This document shows, piece after piece, positions 35,815 to 45,644 of a DNA stretch of 64,000 nucleotides. The stretch is from Burkholderiales bacterium (lineage in GTDB: Bacteria > Pseudomonadota > Gammaproteobacteria > Burkholderiales > Burkholderiaceae_C), in NCBI GenBank assembly GCA_947453625.1, contig CANGHK010000013.1, positions 1 to 64,000 on the forward strand, written 5' to 3'. Both the position numbers and the translations under genes were made by a program. Under the pieces are notes generated by a model, which searched no databases, had not been told where the DNA came from, and saw only the letters and a list, made by a program, of their open reading frames with translations. Each line of letters begins with the position of its first letter. Within the stretch, counting starts at the first letter, position 1.

Positions 35815-37245
35815 TCAGGCCACCCGGCAGACCTTGAGCATGTTGGTGCCGCCGGGGTAGCCCATGGGCTCGCCGCAGGTGATGGCGTAGGTGTCGCCCG
35901 GCATCAGCACGCCGCGCTCGACCAGCACTGCCTCGGCGTCGGCCAGCGCGGTGTCGCGGTCGTCGTGCATCGGCATCAGGATGGGTTGCACGTTGCGGTA
36001 GAGCGCCATCCGGCGCTCCGAGTTGTGCTTGTGCGTCAGGCCGAAGATAGGTACCTTGATGTTCTGCCGGCTCATCCACAGCGCGGTCGATCCGCTCTCG
36101 GTCAGCGCGATGATGGCTTTGCAGCCCAGGTGGTGGGCGGTGAACAGCGCACCCATCGCGATGCTCTGGTCGATGCGGCCGAAGTGGCGCTGCATGAAGT
36201 CGTCGTGCAGCACGACCTCCTCGGCCCGCTCGGCCTCCAGCGCGATCGCCGCCATCTGCTCGACCGTCTCCACCGGGTATTTGCCGGCGGCGGTCTCGGC
36301 CGACAGCATCACCGCGTCGGTGCCGTCTAGCACCGCGTTCGCCACGTCGCTGACCTCGGCCCGCGTGGGCACCGGGTTGACGATCATGCTCTCCATCATC
36401 TGGGTCGCGGTGATGGCGATCTTGTCCATCTCGCGCGCCATCCTGATCATCTTCTTCTGCAGCGCCGGCACGGTGGCGTTGCCCACCTCCACCGCCAGAT
36501 CGCCACGCGCCACCATGATGCCGTCGCTGGCGCGCAGGATGGCCTCCAACTGAGGGATGGCCTCGCTGCGCTCGATCTTGGCGATCATCGCCGGCTTGTG
36601 GCGCCAGGGCTCGCCCGCCACGTTGGCCAGTTGGCGCGCCATCTCCATGTCGGTGGCGTTCTTCGGGAAGCTCACCGCCAGGTAGTCGCACTGGAAGGAC
36701 ATCGCGGTCTTGATGTCGTCCATGTCCTTGCCGGTCAGCGCCGGCGCGGTCAGGCCGCCGCCCTGCTTGTTGATGCCCTTGTTGTTGCTCAACTCGCCGC
36801 CGACCTTGACGACGGTGAGCACCTGCTCGCCGCGCACCGCCTCGACCGTCAGCACGATCAGGCCGTCGTTGAGCAGCAGCGTGTCGCCGGGCTTGACGTC
36901 GCGTGGCAACTCCTTGTAGTCCAGTCCCACGCCGTCCAGGTTGCCGGGGTCGGTGCGGGCGCCGTCCAGCACGAAGCGCGCGCCGTTGACCAGTTGCACA
37001 CGCCCTTCGGCGAACTTGCCGACCCGGATCTTCGGGCCCTGCAGGTCGGCCATGATGGCCACCGTCTTGCCCAGCTTTTCGGCGATCCGGCGCACCAGCG
37101 AGGCACGGTCGATGTGGTCCTGCGCCTGGCCGTGGCTGAAATTCAGCCGCACCACGTCGACGCCGGCCCGCAGCAGCCGCTCCAGCACGTCCGGGTCGCT
37201 GCTGGCGGGGCCGAGGGTGGCGACAATCTTGGTGGCGCGTTGCAT
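35815..37245 (-). CDS. pyk: pyruvate kinase
   Basis: A 476-residue enzyme converting phosphoenolpyruvate and ADP to pyruvate and ATP. MQRATKIVATLGPASSDP is the family start; further motifs are RLNFSHG, MADLQGPKIRVG, KIERSEAI, MVARGDLAVEVG and MSAETAAGKYPVE. The C-terminal domain ends GGTNMLKVCRVA. It follows maeB by 59 bases on the same strand, so both enzymes that make pyruvate (from malate and from PEP) are likely co-transcribed. A longer frame upstream is a shadow over maeB. Confidence 0.96.
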   Translation of the reverse strand: MQRATKIVATLGPASSDPDVLERLLRAGVDVVRLNFSHGQAQDHIDRASLVRRIAEKLGKTVAIMADLQGPKIRVGKFAEGRVQLVNGARFVLDGARTDPGNLDGVGLDYKELPRDVKPGDTLLLNDGLIVLTVEAVRGEQVLTVVKVGGELSNNKGINKQGGGLTAPALTGKDMDDIKTAMSFQCDYLAVSFPKNATDMEMARQLANVAGEPWRHKPAMIAKIERSEAIPQLEAILRASDGIMVARGDLAVEVGNATVPALQKKMIRMAREMDKIAITATQMMESMIVNPVPTRAEVSDVANAVLDGTDAVMLSAETAAGKYPVETVEQMAAIALEAERAEEVVLHDDFMQRHFGRIDQSIAMGALFTAHHLGCKAIIALTESGSTALWMSRQNIKVPIFGLTHKHNSERRMALYRNVQPILMPMHDDRDTALADAEAVLVERGVLMPGDTYAITCGEPMGYPGGTNMLKVCRVA

Positions 37246-37304
37246 GGCGGCGGTCCGGAGAGGGAGAAGCGGGCAATTATCGGGGCCGCCGGACCGCGCA
37301 AAAG

Positions 37305-39653
37305 TTACCGCGCGGTTTCTTTCGCTGGCGCGATCTCGCTGGCTTCGACCGCATCGGCCACCGCCAACGCCGTCATGTTGACCAGCCGGCGCATCGTCGC
37401 CGACGGCGTCAGGATATGCACCGGCGCGGCCGCGCCAAGCAGGATCGGGCCTATCGTCACGCCGTGGCTGGCGGTGACCTTGAGCACGTTGAACAGGATG
37501 TTGGCCGCGTCCATGTTGGGCAGCACCAGCAGGTTGGCCGCGCCCTTGAGCGTGGCGTCGGTCAGGAAGGTCGAGCGGATGACCTCGGACAGCGCGGCGT
37601 CGCCCTGCAACTCGCCGTCGCATTCGATCTCGGGCGCCCGCTGCACGAACAGGTCGCGCGCGGCGCGCATCCGGCGTGCCGACGCCCGCGGCGAGCTGCC
37701 ATACATCGAGTGCGACAGGAAGGCCACCTTGGCCGGCATGCCGAAGCGCTGCACCTCGGCTGCGGCCATCAGCGCGATGTCGGCCAGTTCCTCGGCGCTG
37801 GGCTCGTCGTTGACGAAGGTGTCGGTGAGGAACAGCGTGTGTTCGTCGAGCATCAGCGCGTTCATCGTGGCGAGCGTGCGCGCGCCGGTCTTGCAGCCGA
37901 TGACATGGCGGACATGGTCGAGGTGGGCCTCGAAGCGGCCCACCAGGCCGCACAGCATCGCGTCGACCTCGCCGCGCTTGAGCATCAGCGCCGCGATCAA
38001 GGTGTTGCTGCGCCGCACGGTGGCCTTGGCGGCCTCGGGCGTCACGCCCTCGCGGCCCATCAGTTGGTGGTAGAGGGCCGAGTAGCTGCGGAAGCGCGGG
38101 TCGTTCTCGGGGTCGCAGACCTCGAAATCGACCCCGGCCCGGATGCGCAGGCCGGCGCGCTCGATGCGCATCGCGATCACCGCGGGACGGCCGATCAGCA
38201 CCGGCCTGGCCAAGCCCTCTTCCAGCACCACCGGCACGGCGCGCAGCACGCGCTCGTCCTCGCCCTCGGCGTAGACCACCCGGGCGGCGTTGCCGGCACA
38301 GGCGGCGCGCGCCGCGGCAAACACCGGCTGCATCACCATGCCGGTCTGGTAGACGAAGCGGGTGAGTTGCTGGCGGTAGGCTTCCAGGTCGGCGATCGGG
38401 CGCAAGGCCACGCCGGACTCCGCCGCCGCCCTGGCCACCGCCGGCGCGATGCGCAGGATCAGCCGCACGTCGAACGGCGTCGGGATGATGTAGTCGGGGC
38501 CGAACTTGAGTTCTTTCCCGGCGTAGGCGGCAGCCACCTCGTCGCTGGCCTCGGCCTTGGCCAGCGCGGCGATCTCGCGCACGCAGGCCAGCTTCATCGC
38601 CTCGTTGATGGTGGTTGCGCCGCAGTCCAGCGCGCCGCGGAAGATGTAGGGGAAGCACAGGACATTGTTGACCTGGTTCGGGTAGTCCGAGCGGCCGGTG
38701 GCGACGATGCAGTCGGGCCGCGCGGCCTTGGCCAGTTCGGGCCGGATCTCGGGTTCCGGGTTGGCCAGCGCCAGGATGATGGGCTGTCGCCCCATCGTGC
38801 TGACCATCTCGGGCGTCAGCACCCCGGCCGCCGAGCAGCCGAGAAACGCGTCGGCGTCGACGATGGCTTCAGCCAGCGTGCGGGCCTCGGTGCGCTGGCA
38901 GTAGCGCTGCTTGGACTCGTCGAGCTTGCCGGCGACCACGTCGGCGCGCCCCTCGCGGATCACGCCCTTGGAGTCGCAGACGAAGATGTTCGCCAGCTTC
39001 GCGCCCAGGCTGACCATCAGGTCGAGGCAGGCAATGGCCGCCGCGCCCGCGCCCGACACCACCAGCTTGATCTCGCCGATGGGCTTGCCCACCAGTTCCA
39101 GCGCGTTGAGCAGCGCCGCCGACGAGATGATCGCCGTGCCATGCTGGTCGTCGTGGAAGACGGGGATCTTGAGCCGCTCGCGCAGCTTGCGCTCGACCAG
39201 GAAGCACTCGGGCGCCTTGATGTCCTCGAGGTTGATGCCGCCCAGCGTGGGCTCAAGCGCGGCGATGATCTCGACCAGCTTGTCCGGGTCGCGCTCATCG
39301 AGCTCGATGTCGAAGACGTCGATGCCGGCGAACTTCTTGAACAGGCAGCCCTTGCCCTCCATCACCGGCTTGGCCGCCAGCGGGCCGATGTCGCCCAGGC
39401 CCAGCACCGCGGTGCCGTTGGTGATCACGCCGACCAGGTTGCCGCGCGAGGTGTATTCGGCCGCCATGCTGGGGTCGCGTGCGATGTCCAGGCAGGGGTA
39501 GGCCACGCCCGGCGAGTAGGCCAGGCTCAGGTCGCGCTGGTTGGACAGCGGCTTGGTGGGGGTGACGGCGATCTTGCCGCGTCGGGGCGAGCGGTGGTAC
39601 TCGCGGGCGGCTTCGCGCAGGGCATGTTCGGCGGGGGACAAGGGCGTGGTCAT
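37305..39653 (-). CDS. maeB: NADP-dependent malic enzyme with phosphotransacetylase-like C-terminal domain
   Basis: A 782-residue two-domain protein. The malic part (residues 1-430) has YSPGVAYPC, KDPxxA-type [29 protein letters not shown] and [14 protein letters not shown] (Rossmann). The C-terminal part (about 450-770) is PTA-like: [16 protein letters not shown] and [16 protein letters not shown]. In MaeB proteins this part regulates by acetyl-CoA rather than acting as an active transacetylase. It converts malate to pyruvate, CO2 and NADPH. The cofactor is assigned from the family. pyk follows. Confidence 0.94.
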   Translation of the reverse strand: MTTPLSPAEHALREAAREYHRSPRRGKIAVTPTKPLSNQRDLSLAYSPGVAYPCLDIARDPSMAAEYTSRGNLVGVITNGTAVLGLGDIGPLAAKPVMEGKGCLFKKFAGIDVFDIELDERDPDKLVEIIAALEPTLGGINLEDIKAPECFLVERKLRERLKIPVFHDDQHGTAIISSAALLNALELVGKPIGEIKLVVSGAGAAAIACLDLMVSLGAKLANIFVCDSKGVIREGRADVVAGKLDESKQRYCQRTEARTLAEAIVDADAFLGCSAAGVLTPEMVSTMGRQPIILALANPEPEIRPELAKAARPDCIVATGRSDYPNQVNNVLCFPYIFRGALDCGATTINEAMKLACVREIAALAKAEASDEVAAAYAGKELKFGPDYIIPTPFDVRLILRIAPAVARAAAESGVALRPIADLEAYRQQLTRFVYQTGMVMQPVFAAARAACAGNAARVVYAEGEDERVLRAVPVVLEEGLARPVLIGRPAVIAMRIERAGLRIRAGVDFEVCDPENDPRFRSYSALYHQLMGREGVTPEAAKATVRRSNTLIAALMLKRGEVDAMLCGLVGRFEAHLDHVRHVIGCKTGARTLATMNALMLDEHTLFLTDTFVNDEPSAEELADIALMAAAEVQRFGMPAKVAFLSHSMYGSSPRASARRMRAARDLFVQRAPEIECDGELQGDAALSEVIRSTFLTDATLKGAANLLVLPNMDAANILFNVLKVTASHGVTIGPILLGAAAPVHILTPSATMRRLVNMTALAVADAVEASEIAPAKETAR

Positions 39654-39787
39654 GAACGCTCAACCTCGGGCAGTTGGAAACTGCCGCAGGTTACGCCGGA
39701 TTCACCGCGCTCGCGTCGGGGACTACCACAGTAGCCGGCGCGGGCTGACCCAGCGCAAAGCGGCCCGGCCCGCCGTTCCAGGCCAAG

Positions 39788-39945
39788 CCTTGTCGTCCGA
39801 CCCAGCCAGAGCCGCAGAGGGCTTGGACCCTCGTAGGCGACAAGCCCTGCGCAGGCAGGCCTTGTCGTCCGACTCAGCCCGAGCCGCAGAGGGCTCGGGC
39901 CCTCGTAGGCGACAAGCCCTGCGCAGGCAGGCCTTGTCGTCCGAC
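39788..39945. repeat. 72-bp direct repeat between pgk and maeB
   Basis: CCTTGTCGTCCGA recurs at 39788, 39860 and 39932, exactly 72 bases apart, and the sequence between is nearly identical (about 2.2 copies). Each unit holds the internal inverted pair CTTGTCG/CGACAAG and a GC-rich stem around GAGCCGCAGAGGGCTC. The last copy runs to the pgk stop codon. The other 130 bases of the maeB-pgk gap hold no gene. Confidence 0.88.
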
Positions 39946-41151
39946 TCAGCCTTGGGCGCGGCGCGCCAGGATCTCGAAGGCCGGCAGGGTCTTGCCCTCC
40001 AGCACTTCCAGGAAAGCGCCGCCGCCGGTGGAGATGTAGCCCACGTCACGCTCGATGCCGTACTTGGCGATCGCCGCCAGCGTGTCGCCGCCGCCGGCGA
40101 TCGAAAACGCCGGGCTGGCGGCGATCGCGCGCGCAATCGCCTCGGTGCCGTGCGAGAAGGCCTCGAACTCGAACACCCCGACCGGGCCGTTCCAGACGAT
40201 GGTGCCGGCCGACTTGATCTGTTCGGCCAGCAGGGCCGAGGTCTGGGGGCCGATGTCGAGGATCAGGTCGTCGTCGTCGACATCGCTGGCGGCCTTGACG
40301 GTGGCCTCGGCGTCCGCGGCGAAGCGCTTGGCGCAGACCACGTCGACGGGGATGGGCACCGCCGCGCCGCGCCCGGCCATCGCCGCGATCACGGCCCGGG
40401 CGGCGTCCAGCAGATCGGGTTCGGCCAGGCTCTTGCCTACCTTCAGCCCCGCCGCCAGCATGAAGGTGTTGGCGATGCCGCCGCCCACGATCAGCCCGTC
40501 CACCTTGGCCGACAGGGCGTTCAGGATCGTCAGCTTGCTGCTGACCTTGCTGCCGGCCACGATCGCTACCAGCGGCCGCTTCGGTGCGCTCAGCGCCTGG
40601 CTGATGGCGTCGATCTCGGCCGACAGCAGCGGGCCGGCGCAGGCGATGGGTGCGAACTGGGCGATGCCGTAGGTCGTGCCTTCGGCGCGGTGGGCGGTGC
40701 CGAAGGCGTCGTTGACATAGATGTCGCACAACGCGGCCATCTTGCGCGCCAGCGCCTCATCGTTCTTCTTCTCGCCCTGGTTGAGCCGGCAGTTCTCCAG
40801 CATCACCACCTGGCCGGGCTGCACGTTGACGCCGTCGACCCAGCCCGAGACCAGGGGCACGCCGTTTTCATACGGATGGCCCAGCAACTCACCCAGCCGC
40901 AGCGCCACCGGGGCCAGCGAATCCGCGGCCTTGAACTGGCCCTCGGTGGGGCGGCCCAGGTGCGAGGTGACCATCACCGCGGCGCCCGCGGCCAGCGCCA
41001 TCCGGATCGCCGGCAACGAGGCCCGGATGCGGGTGTCCTCGGTGATGCGGCCGGCGTCATCCTGCGGCACGTTGAGATCGGCGCGGATGAAGACGCGCTG
41101 GCCGGCCAGCTTGCCTTGGGCGATGAGTTGGTCGAGTCTGAGGATGTTCAT
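39946..41151 (-). CDS. pgk: phosphoglycerate kinase
   Basis: A 401-residue glycolytic and gluconeogenic kinase. Motifs include [69 protein letters not shown] and the C-terminal GGGDTLAAI and [11 protein letters not shown]. Normal length. It follows azlC-azlD by 60 bases on the same strand, and a 72-bp repeat array lies directly after its stop. Confidence 0.97.
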   Translation of the reverse strand: MNILRLDQLIAQGKLAGQRVFIRADLNVPQDDAGRITEDTRIRASLPAIRMALAAGAAVMVTSHLGRPTEGQFKAADSLAPVALRLGELLGHPYENGVPLVSGWVDGVNVQPGQVVMLENCRLNQGEKKNDEALARKMAALCDIYVNDAFGTAHRAEGTTYGIAQFAPIACAGPLLSAEIDAISQALSAPKRPLVAIVAGSKVSSKLTILNALSAKVDGLIVGGGIANTFMLAAGLKVGKSLAEPDLLDAARAVIAAMAGRGAAVPIPVDVVCAKRFAADAEATVKAASDVDDDDLILDIGPQTSALLAEQIKSAGTIVWNGPVGVFEFEAFSHGTEAIARAIAASPAFSIAGGGDTLAAIAKYGIERDVGYISTGGGAFLEVLEGKTLPAFEILARRAQG

Positions 41152-41211
41152 GGTCAGCAGCGGGGTGGGGGTTGGAAGGGTGGTTTCGGTGCGGGCGGGA
41201 AGTTTGGCAGA

Positions 41212-41541
41212 TCACCAGCCCAGCGACAGGCGCAGGATCAACATCACCGCGGTGCCGGCCAGGATGGTGCCCAGCATGTCGCGCCGCCAGGCGAACCACA
41301 GCGTGGCCGCCAGCAGGCCGAACAGCCGGGCGTCGCGCCACTGGTGGATCAGCTGGCCCTGGCTCATCAGGATGTCGGGCGCGATCACCGCCACCAGCGC
41401 GCCGACCGGGGCGTGGCGCAAGCCCTCGCGCAGCCAGCCGGGCAGCGGCAACTCGCGCGCGGGCAGGATGAAGAAGCCGCGCGTCAGCAGCGTGATCAAG
41501 GCCAGGCCGGCAATGGTCAGCACGGTTTCCCAGAGGGTCAT
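41212..41541 (-). CDS. azlD: branched-chain amino acid efflux subunit AzlD
   Basis: A 109-residue membrane protein with about three to four hydrophobic helices, and the family pieces TRGFFILP, LREGLRHAPVGALVAVIAPD and a C-terminal ILRLSLGW. It is the small partner of AzlC in export of branched-chain amino acids. Its ATG overlaps the azlC stop (ATGA at 41538-41541), so the pair is translationally coupled. Confidence 0.9.
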   Translation of the reverse strand: MTLWETVLTIAGLALITLLTRGFFILPARELPLPGWLREGLRHAPVGALVAVIAPDILMSQGQLIHQWRDARLFGLLAATLWFAWRRDMLGTILAGTAVMLILRLSLGW

Positions 41542-42353
41542 GGGCGCCCCTCGTCCGGCGAGTACGCCGGCCGGTCCCCCGAGGGGACGCGGTCCGGCGT
41601 GGGAGCGGCCCGGCGCTTGTCCCGCGGTGCGGCCGGCTCGCGCAGCGGCCGGCTGGTGTCGATCACCGTGCCCACCACCACCGCGGCGGCGATGGCCACC
41701 AGCATGTTGAGCTTGAGCGGCAGCGCATAGGCTGCCACCGCGGCAGCGCCGGCGACGATGGCTGGCAGCCAGGTGGCGCGGTCGGCCAGCATCGTGTAGG
41801 TCATCGCCAGCAGCGCGACGGTGCCGGCGAAGCCCAGCCCCCATTCAGGCGGCACATGCTGGCCCAGCGCGATGCCGAGCAGCGACATCAGGTGCCAGGA
41901 CCCGGCGTTGACCAGCACCGCGCCCCAGAAGTACGGGACTTGTTCGGGCGCGGGCACGGGATCGGGAAACCGGCGCATGAACAACACATAGTTCAGGTCG
42001 GCGGTGAAGTAGGCCATCAGCGCGCGCTGGCGCAGCGGCAGGTGACCAAGATAAGGCCGCCACTGCACCGAGAACACCACGAAACGCAGGTTCAAGCAGA
42101 GGGCGGTGGCCCAGACCACCCAGACCGGCGCGCCGCCGGCAATTAGCGGCGCGGTGGCCAGTTGCGCGGTGCCGGCAAACACCGTCAGCGACATCAGCAC
42201 CGCCAGCGCCGGCGCGACCCCGGCCTTGACCATTGCCACCCCAGTGACCAGCCCCCAAGCCCCGACGCCCAGTCCTATGCCCGCCATCTCGCGTGCGCCG
42301 CGGCTGAATTCGGGGTGCCGCACCAAGGTCTGCCATCGTGTCATGGGCGTCAT
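41538..42353 (-). CDS. azlC: branched-chain amino acid efflux permease AzlC
   Basis: A 271-residue inner-membrane protein. AzlC motifs are VFAGTAQLATAPLI, LCLNLRFVVFSVQWRPYL and YFTADLNYVLFMRRFP. About six to seven hydrophobic helices are followed by a hydrophilic tail of roughly 35 residues (from SRPLREP) rich in Pro, Arg and Asp. That tail is encoded by a GC-rich repeat and is absent from ordinary AzlC. It is coupled to azlD. The gene starts 25 bases after the upstream lipoprotein gene's stop, so it may share its transcript. Confidence 0.92.
   Translation of the reverse strand: MTPMTRWQTLVRHPEFSRGAREMAGIGLGVGAWGLVTGVAMVKAGVAPALAVLMSLTVFAGTAQLATAPLIAGGAPVWVVWATALCLNLRFVVFSVQWRPYLGHLPLRQRALMAYFTADLNYVLFMRRFPDPVPAPEQVPYFWGAVLVNAGSWHLMSLLGIALGQHVPPEWGLGFAGTVALLAMTYTMLADRATWLPAIVAGAAAVAAYALPLKLNMLVAIAAAVVVGTVIDTSRPLREPAAPRDKRRAAPTPDRVPSGDRPAYSPDEGRP
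41574..41616 (-). repeat. GC-rich palindromic repeat forming the azlC 3' end
   Basis: GTCCCC-CGA-GGGGAC (a perfect short stem) is followed by GGAGCGGCCCGGCGC. The same order (C-run/G-run stem, about 15 bases, then GGGCGGCCCGGCGC) is found inside uvrA at 14501-14540. It appears to have been recruited as coding sequence for the AzlC tail. Confidence 0.6.
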
Positions 42354-42378
42354 TGTCGACGCGCGGCGTTCGCGGTTT

Positions 42379-43233
42379 TCAGCGCCGGATCAGCGCCTCG
42401 ACGTCGTCCTCCCAACCCTTGAGCTTGGCCACCGCGTGCTGGCGCTGGGCCGGCGTCGTGCTGTTGTGCAGGCCCGCCACGATCGCGCAGTTGGCGTTCA
42501 TCAGGCTGTCGGCATAGGCCTGGTAGTCAGGTCGCGGCGACTGCAGCAGCGCGGCGCCCAGGCGCCGCAGGCCGGCCTGCACGGTGGTGGCGTCGCTGCG
42601 TTCGGCCTGCCACTGGCGCAGGCTGCGCAGGATGTCCTGCTGGCGCTGTTGGCGCTCGTCGAGCCAGCGCTGGGGGTCGAAGGGCGAGACCGCCAGGTCG
42701 GCCGCCAGACGCCGGCGCTGGGCTTCGCCGAGCTTGCCATAGACGGTCTCGGCCCGGTCCAGCGATCGCTCGAAAGCTGCCTTCTGACGCTCTGCCGGCA
42801 CCGGCTGCAGGTAATCGGCCACCGCCTCGGCCTGCTTGGCGGCATAGCGCTTCTCGATGTGGCGGATCTGCTCGGGCGACAGCGTGCGCACCAGGTCGGC
42901 CAGCGCCGGCAATGCCCGCTCCAGGACCGGCGGGTAGCGCTGCTGCCAGGCGTCCACCGTGCTGCAGACCTGGGCCGGCGTGACCTTGCCGCCGGCCAGC
43001 GGCTGCAGCGCCGCCAGCGCCTGGGCATAGTCGGGCAACTGGGTGGCCCTATGCCAGGCGAACATATCCTCCAGCGCCGCCTTGACCCGGGGCGATTGCT
43101 CGGCGGAGAAATCGGCATAGGCGTCCAGCCACCAGTACAACAGCACGGGACCCTGGTTGTAGCTCAGCCGCACCGCGCTGCAGGCCACCGCCAGCGGCAG
43201 CAGGGCCAGGATAATCCAACTTCTCCACCGCAT
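42379..43233 (-). CDS. DUF6279-type lipoprotein
   Basis: A 284-residue predicted lipoprotein. The N-terminus (MRWRSWIILALLPLAVACSA) fits a signal peptide with lipobox AVAC; the start at 43233 has GAGGGAG 9 bases upstream. The body is helical and charged, with VRLSYNQGPVLLYWWLDAY near the N-terminus, typical of DUF6279. Its function is unknown. The start is only 16 bases from the divergent glmU start. azlC follows 25 bases downstream. Confidence 0.8.
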   Translation of the reverse strand: MRWRSWIILALLPLAVACSAVRLSYNQGPVLLYWWLDAYADFSAEQSPRVKAALEDMFAWHRATQLPDYAQALAALQPLAGGKVTPAQVCSTVDAWQQRYPPVLERALPALADLVRTLSPEQIRHIEKRYAAKQAEAVADYLQPVPAERQKAAFERSLDRAETVYGKLGEAQRRRLAADLAVSPFDPQRWLDERQQRQQDILRSLRQWQAERSDATTVQAGLRRLGAALLQSPRPDYQAYADSLMNANCAIVAGLHNSTTPAQRQHAVAKLKGWEDDVEALIRR

Positions 43234-43249
43234 CGAAACAGGCTCCCTC

Positions 43250-44629
43250 ATGGCTTTGGACATCGTCATCATGGCTGCGGGCAAAGGCACCCGCATGAAA
43301 TCGCGTCTGCCCAAGGTCTTGCACCGCCTGGCCGGCCGCTCCTTGCTGGCGCATGTGCTCGCAACCACCGCCAAGCTGGGTCCCCAGCGTTGCTGGGTCA
43401 TCACCGGCCATGGCGCCGAAGCGGTCGAGTCTGCCATCGCCGGCTCGGGCGCGTCGCCGGTGCGCCAGATGCCGCAGTTGGGCACCGGGCATGCGATCGC
43501 CCAGGTGGCACCGCAACTGGCCGAGCGGGGCACGACGCTGATCCTGAACGGCGACGTGCCGCTGATCGAGGCCGCCACAGCGCGGGCGCTGGCCGATGCC
43601 TGCGCCGGCCAGCGCCTGGCGCTGCTGACGATCAAGTTGCCCGACGCCACCGGCTACGGCCGCATCCTGCGCTCGGGCGACCCCGAGGGCGGGCGGGTGC
43701 TGGGCATCGTCGAGCACAAGGACGCGACGCCGGCGCAGCGCGAGATCGCCGAGGTCTATACCGGCATGATGGCCGCGCCCACCGCGGCGCTCAAGCGCTG
43801 GGTGGCGGCGCTGAAGAACGACAACGTCCAGGGCGAGTACTACCTGACCGACATCGTGGCGATGGCGGTGGCCGAAGGCGTGCCGGTGGTGGCCACCCAT
43901 GCCCATGACGATACCGAGGTGCTGGGTGTCAACAGCCCGCTGCAACTGGCCGACCTCGAGCGCCGGCTGCAGCGGCGCCAGGCCGAGGCCCTGATGGAGG
44001 CCGGCGTGCGGCTGGCCGACCCGGCGCGTTTCGACCTGCGCGGCAGCTTGAGCACCGGGCAGGATGTCGAGATCGATGTCGGCTGTGTCTTCGAGGGCGA
44101 TGTGGTGCTGGGCGACGACGTGCGCATAGGCGCCCACTGCGTGATCCGCGACGCGGTGATCCAGGCCGGCGCGGTGATCCAGCCCTTCAGCCACATCGAC
44201 GGCGCCAGCGTGGGCGCCGCATCGCTGGTCGGGCCTTTCGCGCGGCTGCGGCCCGGCGCCGTGCTGGCCGAGGAGGTGCACATCGGCAACTTCGTCGAGG
44301 TCAAGAACTCGACGCTGGCACGCGGTGCCAAGGCCAATCACCTGGCCTACCTGGGCGACGCCACGGTGGGCGAGCGCGTCAACTATGGCGCCGGCAGCAT
44401 CACCGCCAACTACGACGGCGCCCACAAGCACCGCACGGTGATCGAGGCCGACGTGCATGTCGGCAGCAACTGTGTGCTGATCGCGCCGCTGACGCTGGGC
44501 GCCGGCGGCACGGTGGGCGGCGGCAGCACGGTCAGCAAGAGCACGCCGCCCGGGCAGTTGACGGTGGCGCGCGGCAAGCAGCTGTCGATCGCCGGGTGGA
44601 AGCGGCCGATCAAGGCCAGCCCGGGCTGA
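43250..44629 (+). CDS. glmU: bifunctional UDP-GlcNAc pyrophosphorylase / glucosamine-1-phosphate N-acetyltransferase GlmU
   Basis: A 459-residue cytoplasmic enzyme that makes UDP-GlcNAc for peptidoglycan and LPS. The N-terminal uridylyltransferase domain shows IMAAGKGTRMKSRLPKVLH, QLGTGHA and LNGDVPLI. The C-terminal left-handed beta-helix hexapeptide domain (from about 250) shows GPFARLRPG, KNSTLARGAKANHLAYLGD and NYGAGSITANYDG. Length is normal. The 16-base divergent gap means its promoter must overlap the start of the lipoprotein gene. Confidence 0.97.
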   Translation: MALDIVIMAAGKGTRMKSRLPKVLHRLAGRSLLAHVLATTAKLGPQRCWVITGHGAEAVESAIAGSGASPVRQMPQLGTGHAIAQVAPQLAERGTTLILNGDVPLIEAATARALADACAGQRLALLTIKLPDATGYGRILRSGDPEGGRVLGIVEHKDATPAQREIAEVYTGMMAAPTAALKRWVAALKNDNVQGEYYLTDIVAMAVAEGVPVVATHAHDDTEVLGVNSPLQLADLERRLQRRQAEALMEAGVRLADPARFDLRGSLSTGQDVEIDVGCVFEGDVVLGDDVRIGAHCVIRDAVIQAGAVIQPFSHIDGASVGAASLVGPFARLRPGAVLAEEVHIGNFVEVKNSTLARGAKANHLAYLGDATVGERVNYGAGSITANYDGAHKHRTVIEADVHVGSNCVLIAPLTLGAGGTVGGGSTVSKSTPPGQLTVARGKQLSIAGWKRPIKASPG

Positions 44630-44813
44630 AGGGCGCCGGCCGCGATGCTGGCCTTTCGGGGCTGCGGGGGAAGGTCAATCCCTGCCCGGACAGGGTCAAG
44701 CCAGCCCGCATCATGACCGGTCCCGCCGGACGGGCATCCTGCGTCGGGGAGAATCTAGTGACCGTCACACCTTTCCGGCAATGTGGCTCCCTCTCCAACC
44801 CAGGCTCGACACC
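44630..44813. other. intergenic region before terC
   Basis: These 184 bases contain short GC-rich hairpins (for example CCCTG/CAGGG around 44690) but no clear promoter or terminator. It was checked for a manganese (yybP-ykoY) riboswitch because of the downstream gene; the conserved core was not found. Confidence 0.4.
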
Positions 44814-45560
44814 GTGGAACTGCTGACCAACCCCCAGACCTGGATGGCTTTCGCCACCCTCACCGCGCTGGAACTGGTGCTGGGCATAGACAACATCATC
44901 TTCATCGCGATCCTGGTCGACAAGTTGCCCCCCGCGCAGCGCGATCTGGCCCGGCGCTTGGGCCTGTTCATGGCGATGTTCATGCGCATCGGACTGCTGC
45001 TGGTGCTGGCCGGGATCGTCGGCCTGGTGGCGCCGCTGTTCACGCTGCTGGGGCAGGCCATCTCGGGGCGCGATGCGATCCTGATCGCGGGCGGCCTGTT
45101 CCTGATCTGGAAGAGCACGGGTGAGATCCACCAGTCGCTCGAAGGCGAGGAGGCGCATGCGGCCAGCATCGCCAAGGCCAGCTTCTCCAGCGTGATCCTG
45201 CAGATCATGGTGGTCGACATCGTGTTCTCGCTCGACTCGATCATCACCGCGGTGGGCATGGTCGACGACTTGCGCATCATGATCGCGGCGGTCATCGTCT
45301 CGGTCGCCCTGATGATGGTGTTTGCCGGCGGCATCGGCCGCTTCGTGTCCGACCACCCGACGATCAAGATGCTGGCGCTGTCCTTCCTGGTGGTGGTGGG
45401 CGTGGTGCTGATCGCCGAGGGCTTCGACCACCATGTGCCCAAGGGCTATGTCTATTTCGCGATGGCCTTCTCGGTGACGGTGGAGATGCTCAACATCAAC
45501 ATGCGCAAGCGCGCCGCGCGCAAGGTGATCTTGAACCCGCCGCGCATTCCCGGCGATTGA
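44814..45560 (+). CDS. TerC family integral membrane protein
   Basis: A 248-residue inner-membrane protein with about seven helices. TerC landmarks are LTALELVLGIDNIIFIAIL, with the acidic residue pair in the membrane, and LQIMVVDIVFSLDSIITAVGM, the second copy of the same motif. The C-terminus is FSVTVEMLNINMRKR. TerC members are linked to tellurite resistance and to manganese export during metal insertion into secreted proteins. GTG 44814 is chosen because homologues start with ELLTNPQTW; an in-frame ATG at 44781 is possible but has no better ribosome site. Confidence 0.9.
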   Translation: MELLTNPQTWMAFATLTALELVLGIDNIIFIAILVDKLPPAQRDLARRLGLFMAMFMRIGLLLVLAGIVGLVAPLFTLLGQAISGRDAILIAGGLFLIWKSTGEIHQSLEGEEAHAASIAKASFSSVILQIMVVDIVFSLDSIITAVGMVDDLRIMIAAVIVSVALMMVFAGGIGRFVSDHPTIKMLALSFLVVVGVVLIAEGFDHHVPKGYVYFAMAFSVTVEMLNINMRKRAARKVILNPPRIPGD

Positions 45561-45644
45561 GCCGGCGCTGACCTTGGCGTTCTGGCACAGACGACCTTCA
45601 TCGTGTCATCGTCGGCTGCCAGTCGCTGCGCAATCACGGGCCGC

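Noticed and set aside
39541-41730. A 729-codon plus-strand frame across maeB, the 72-bp repeat and pgk.
   Set aside because: It runs antisense to two well-conserved enzymes and stays open only because the repeat unit is a multiple of three and the region is G+C rich.
44630-44813. yybP-ykoY manganese riboswitch in front of terC.
   Set aside because: GGGGAGAA near 44745 is reminiscent of the core, but the paired second loop and flanking helices could not be found.
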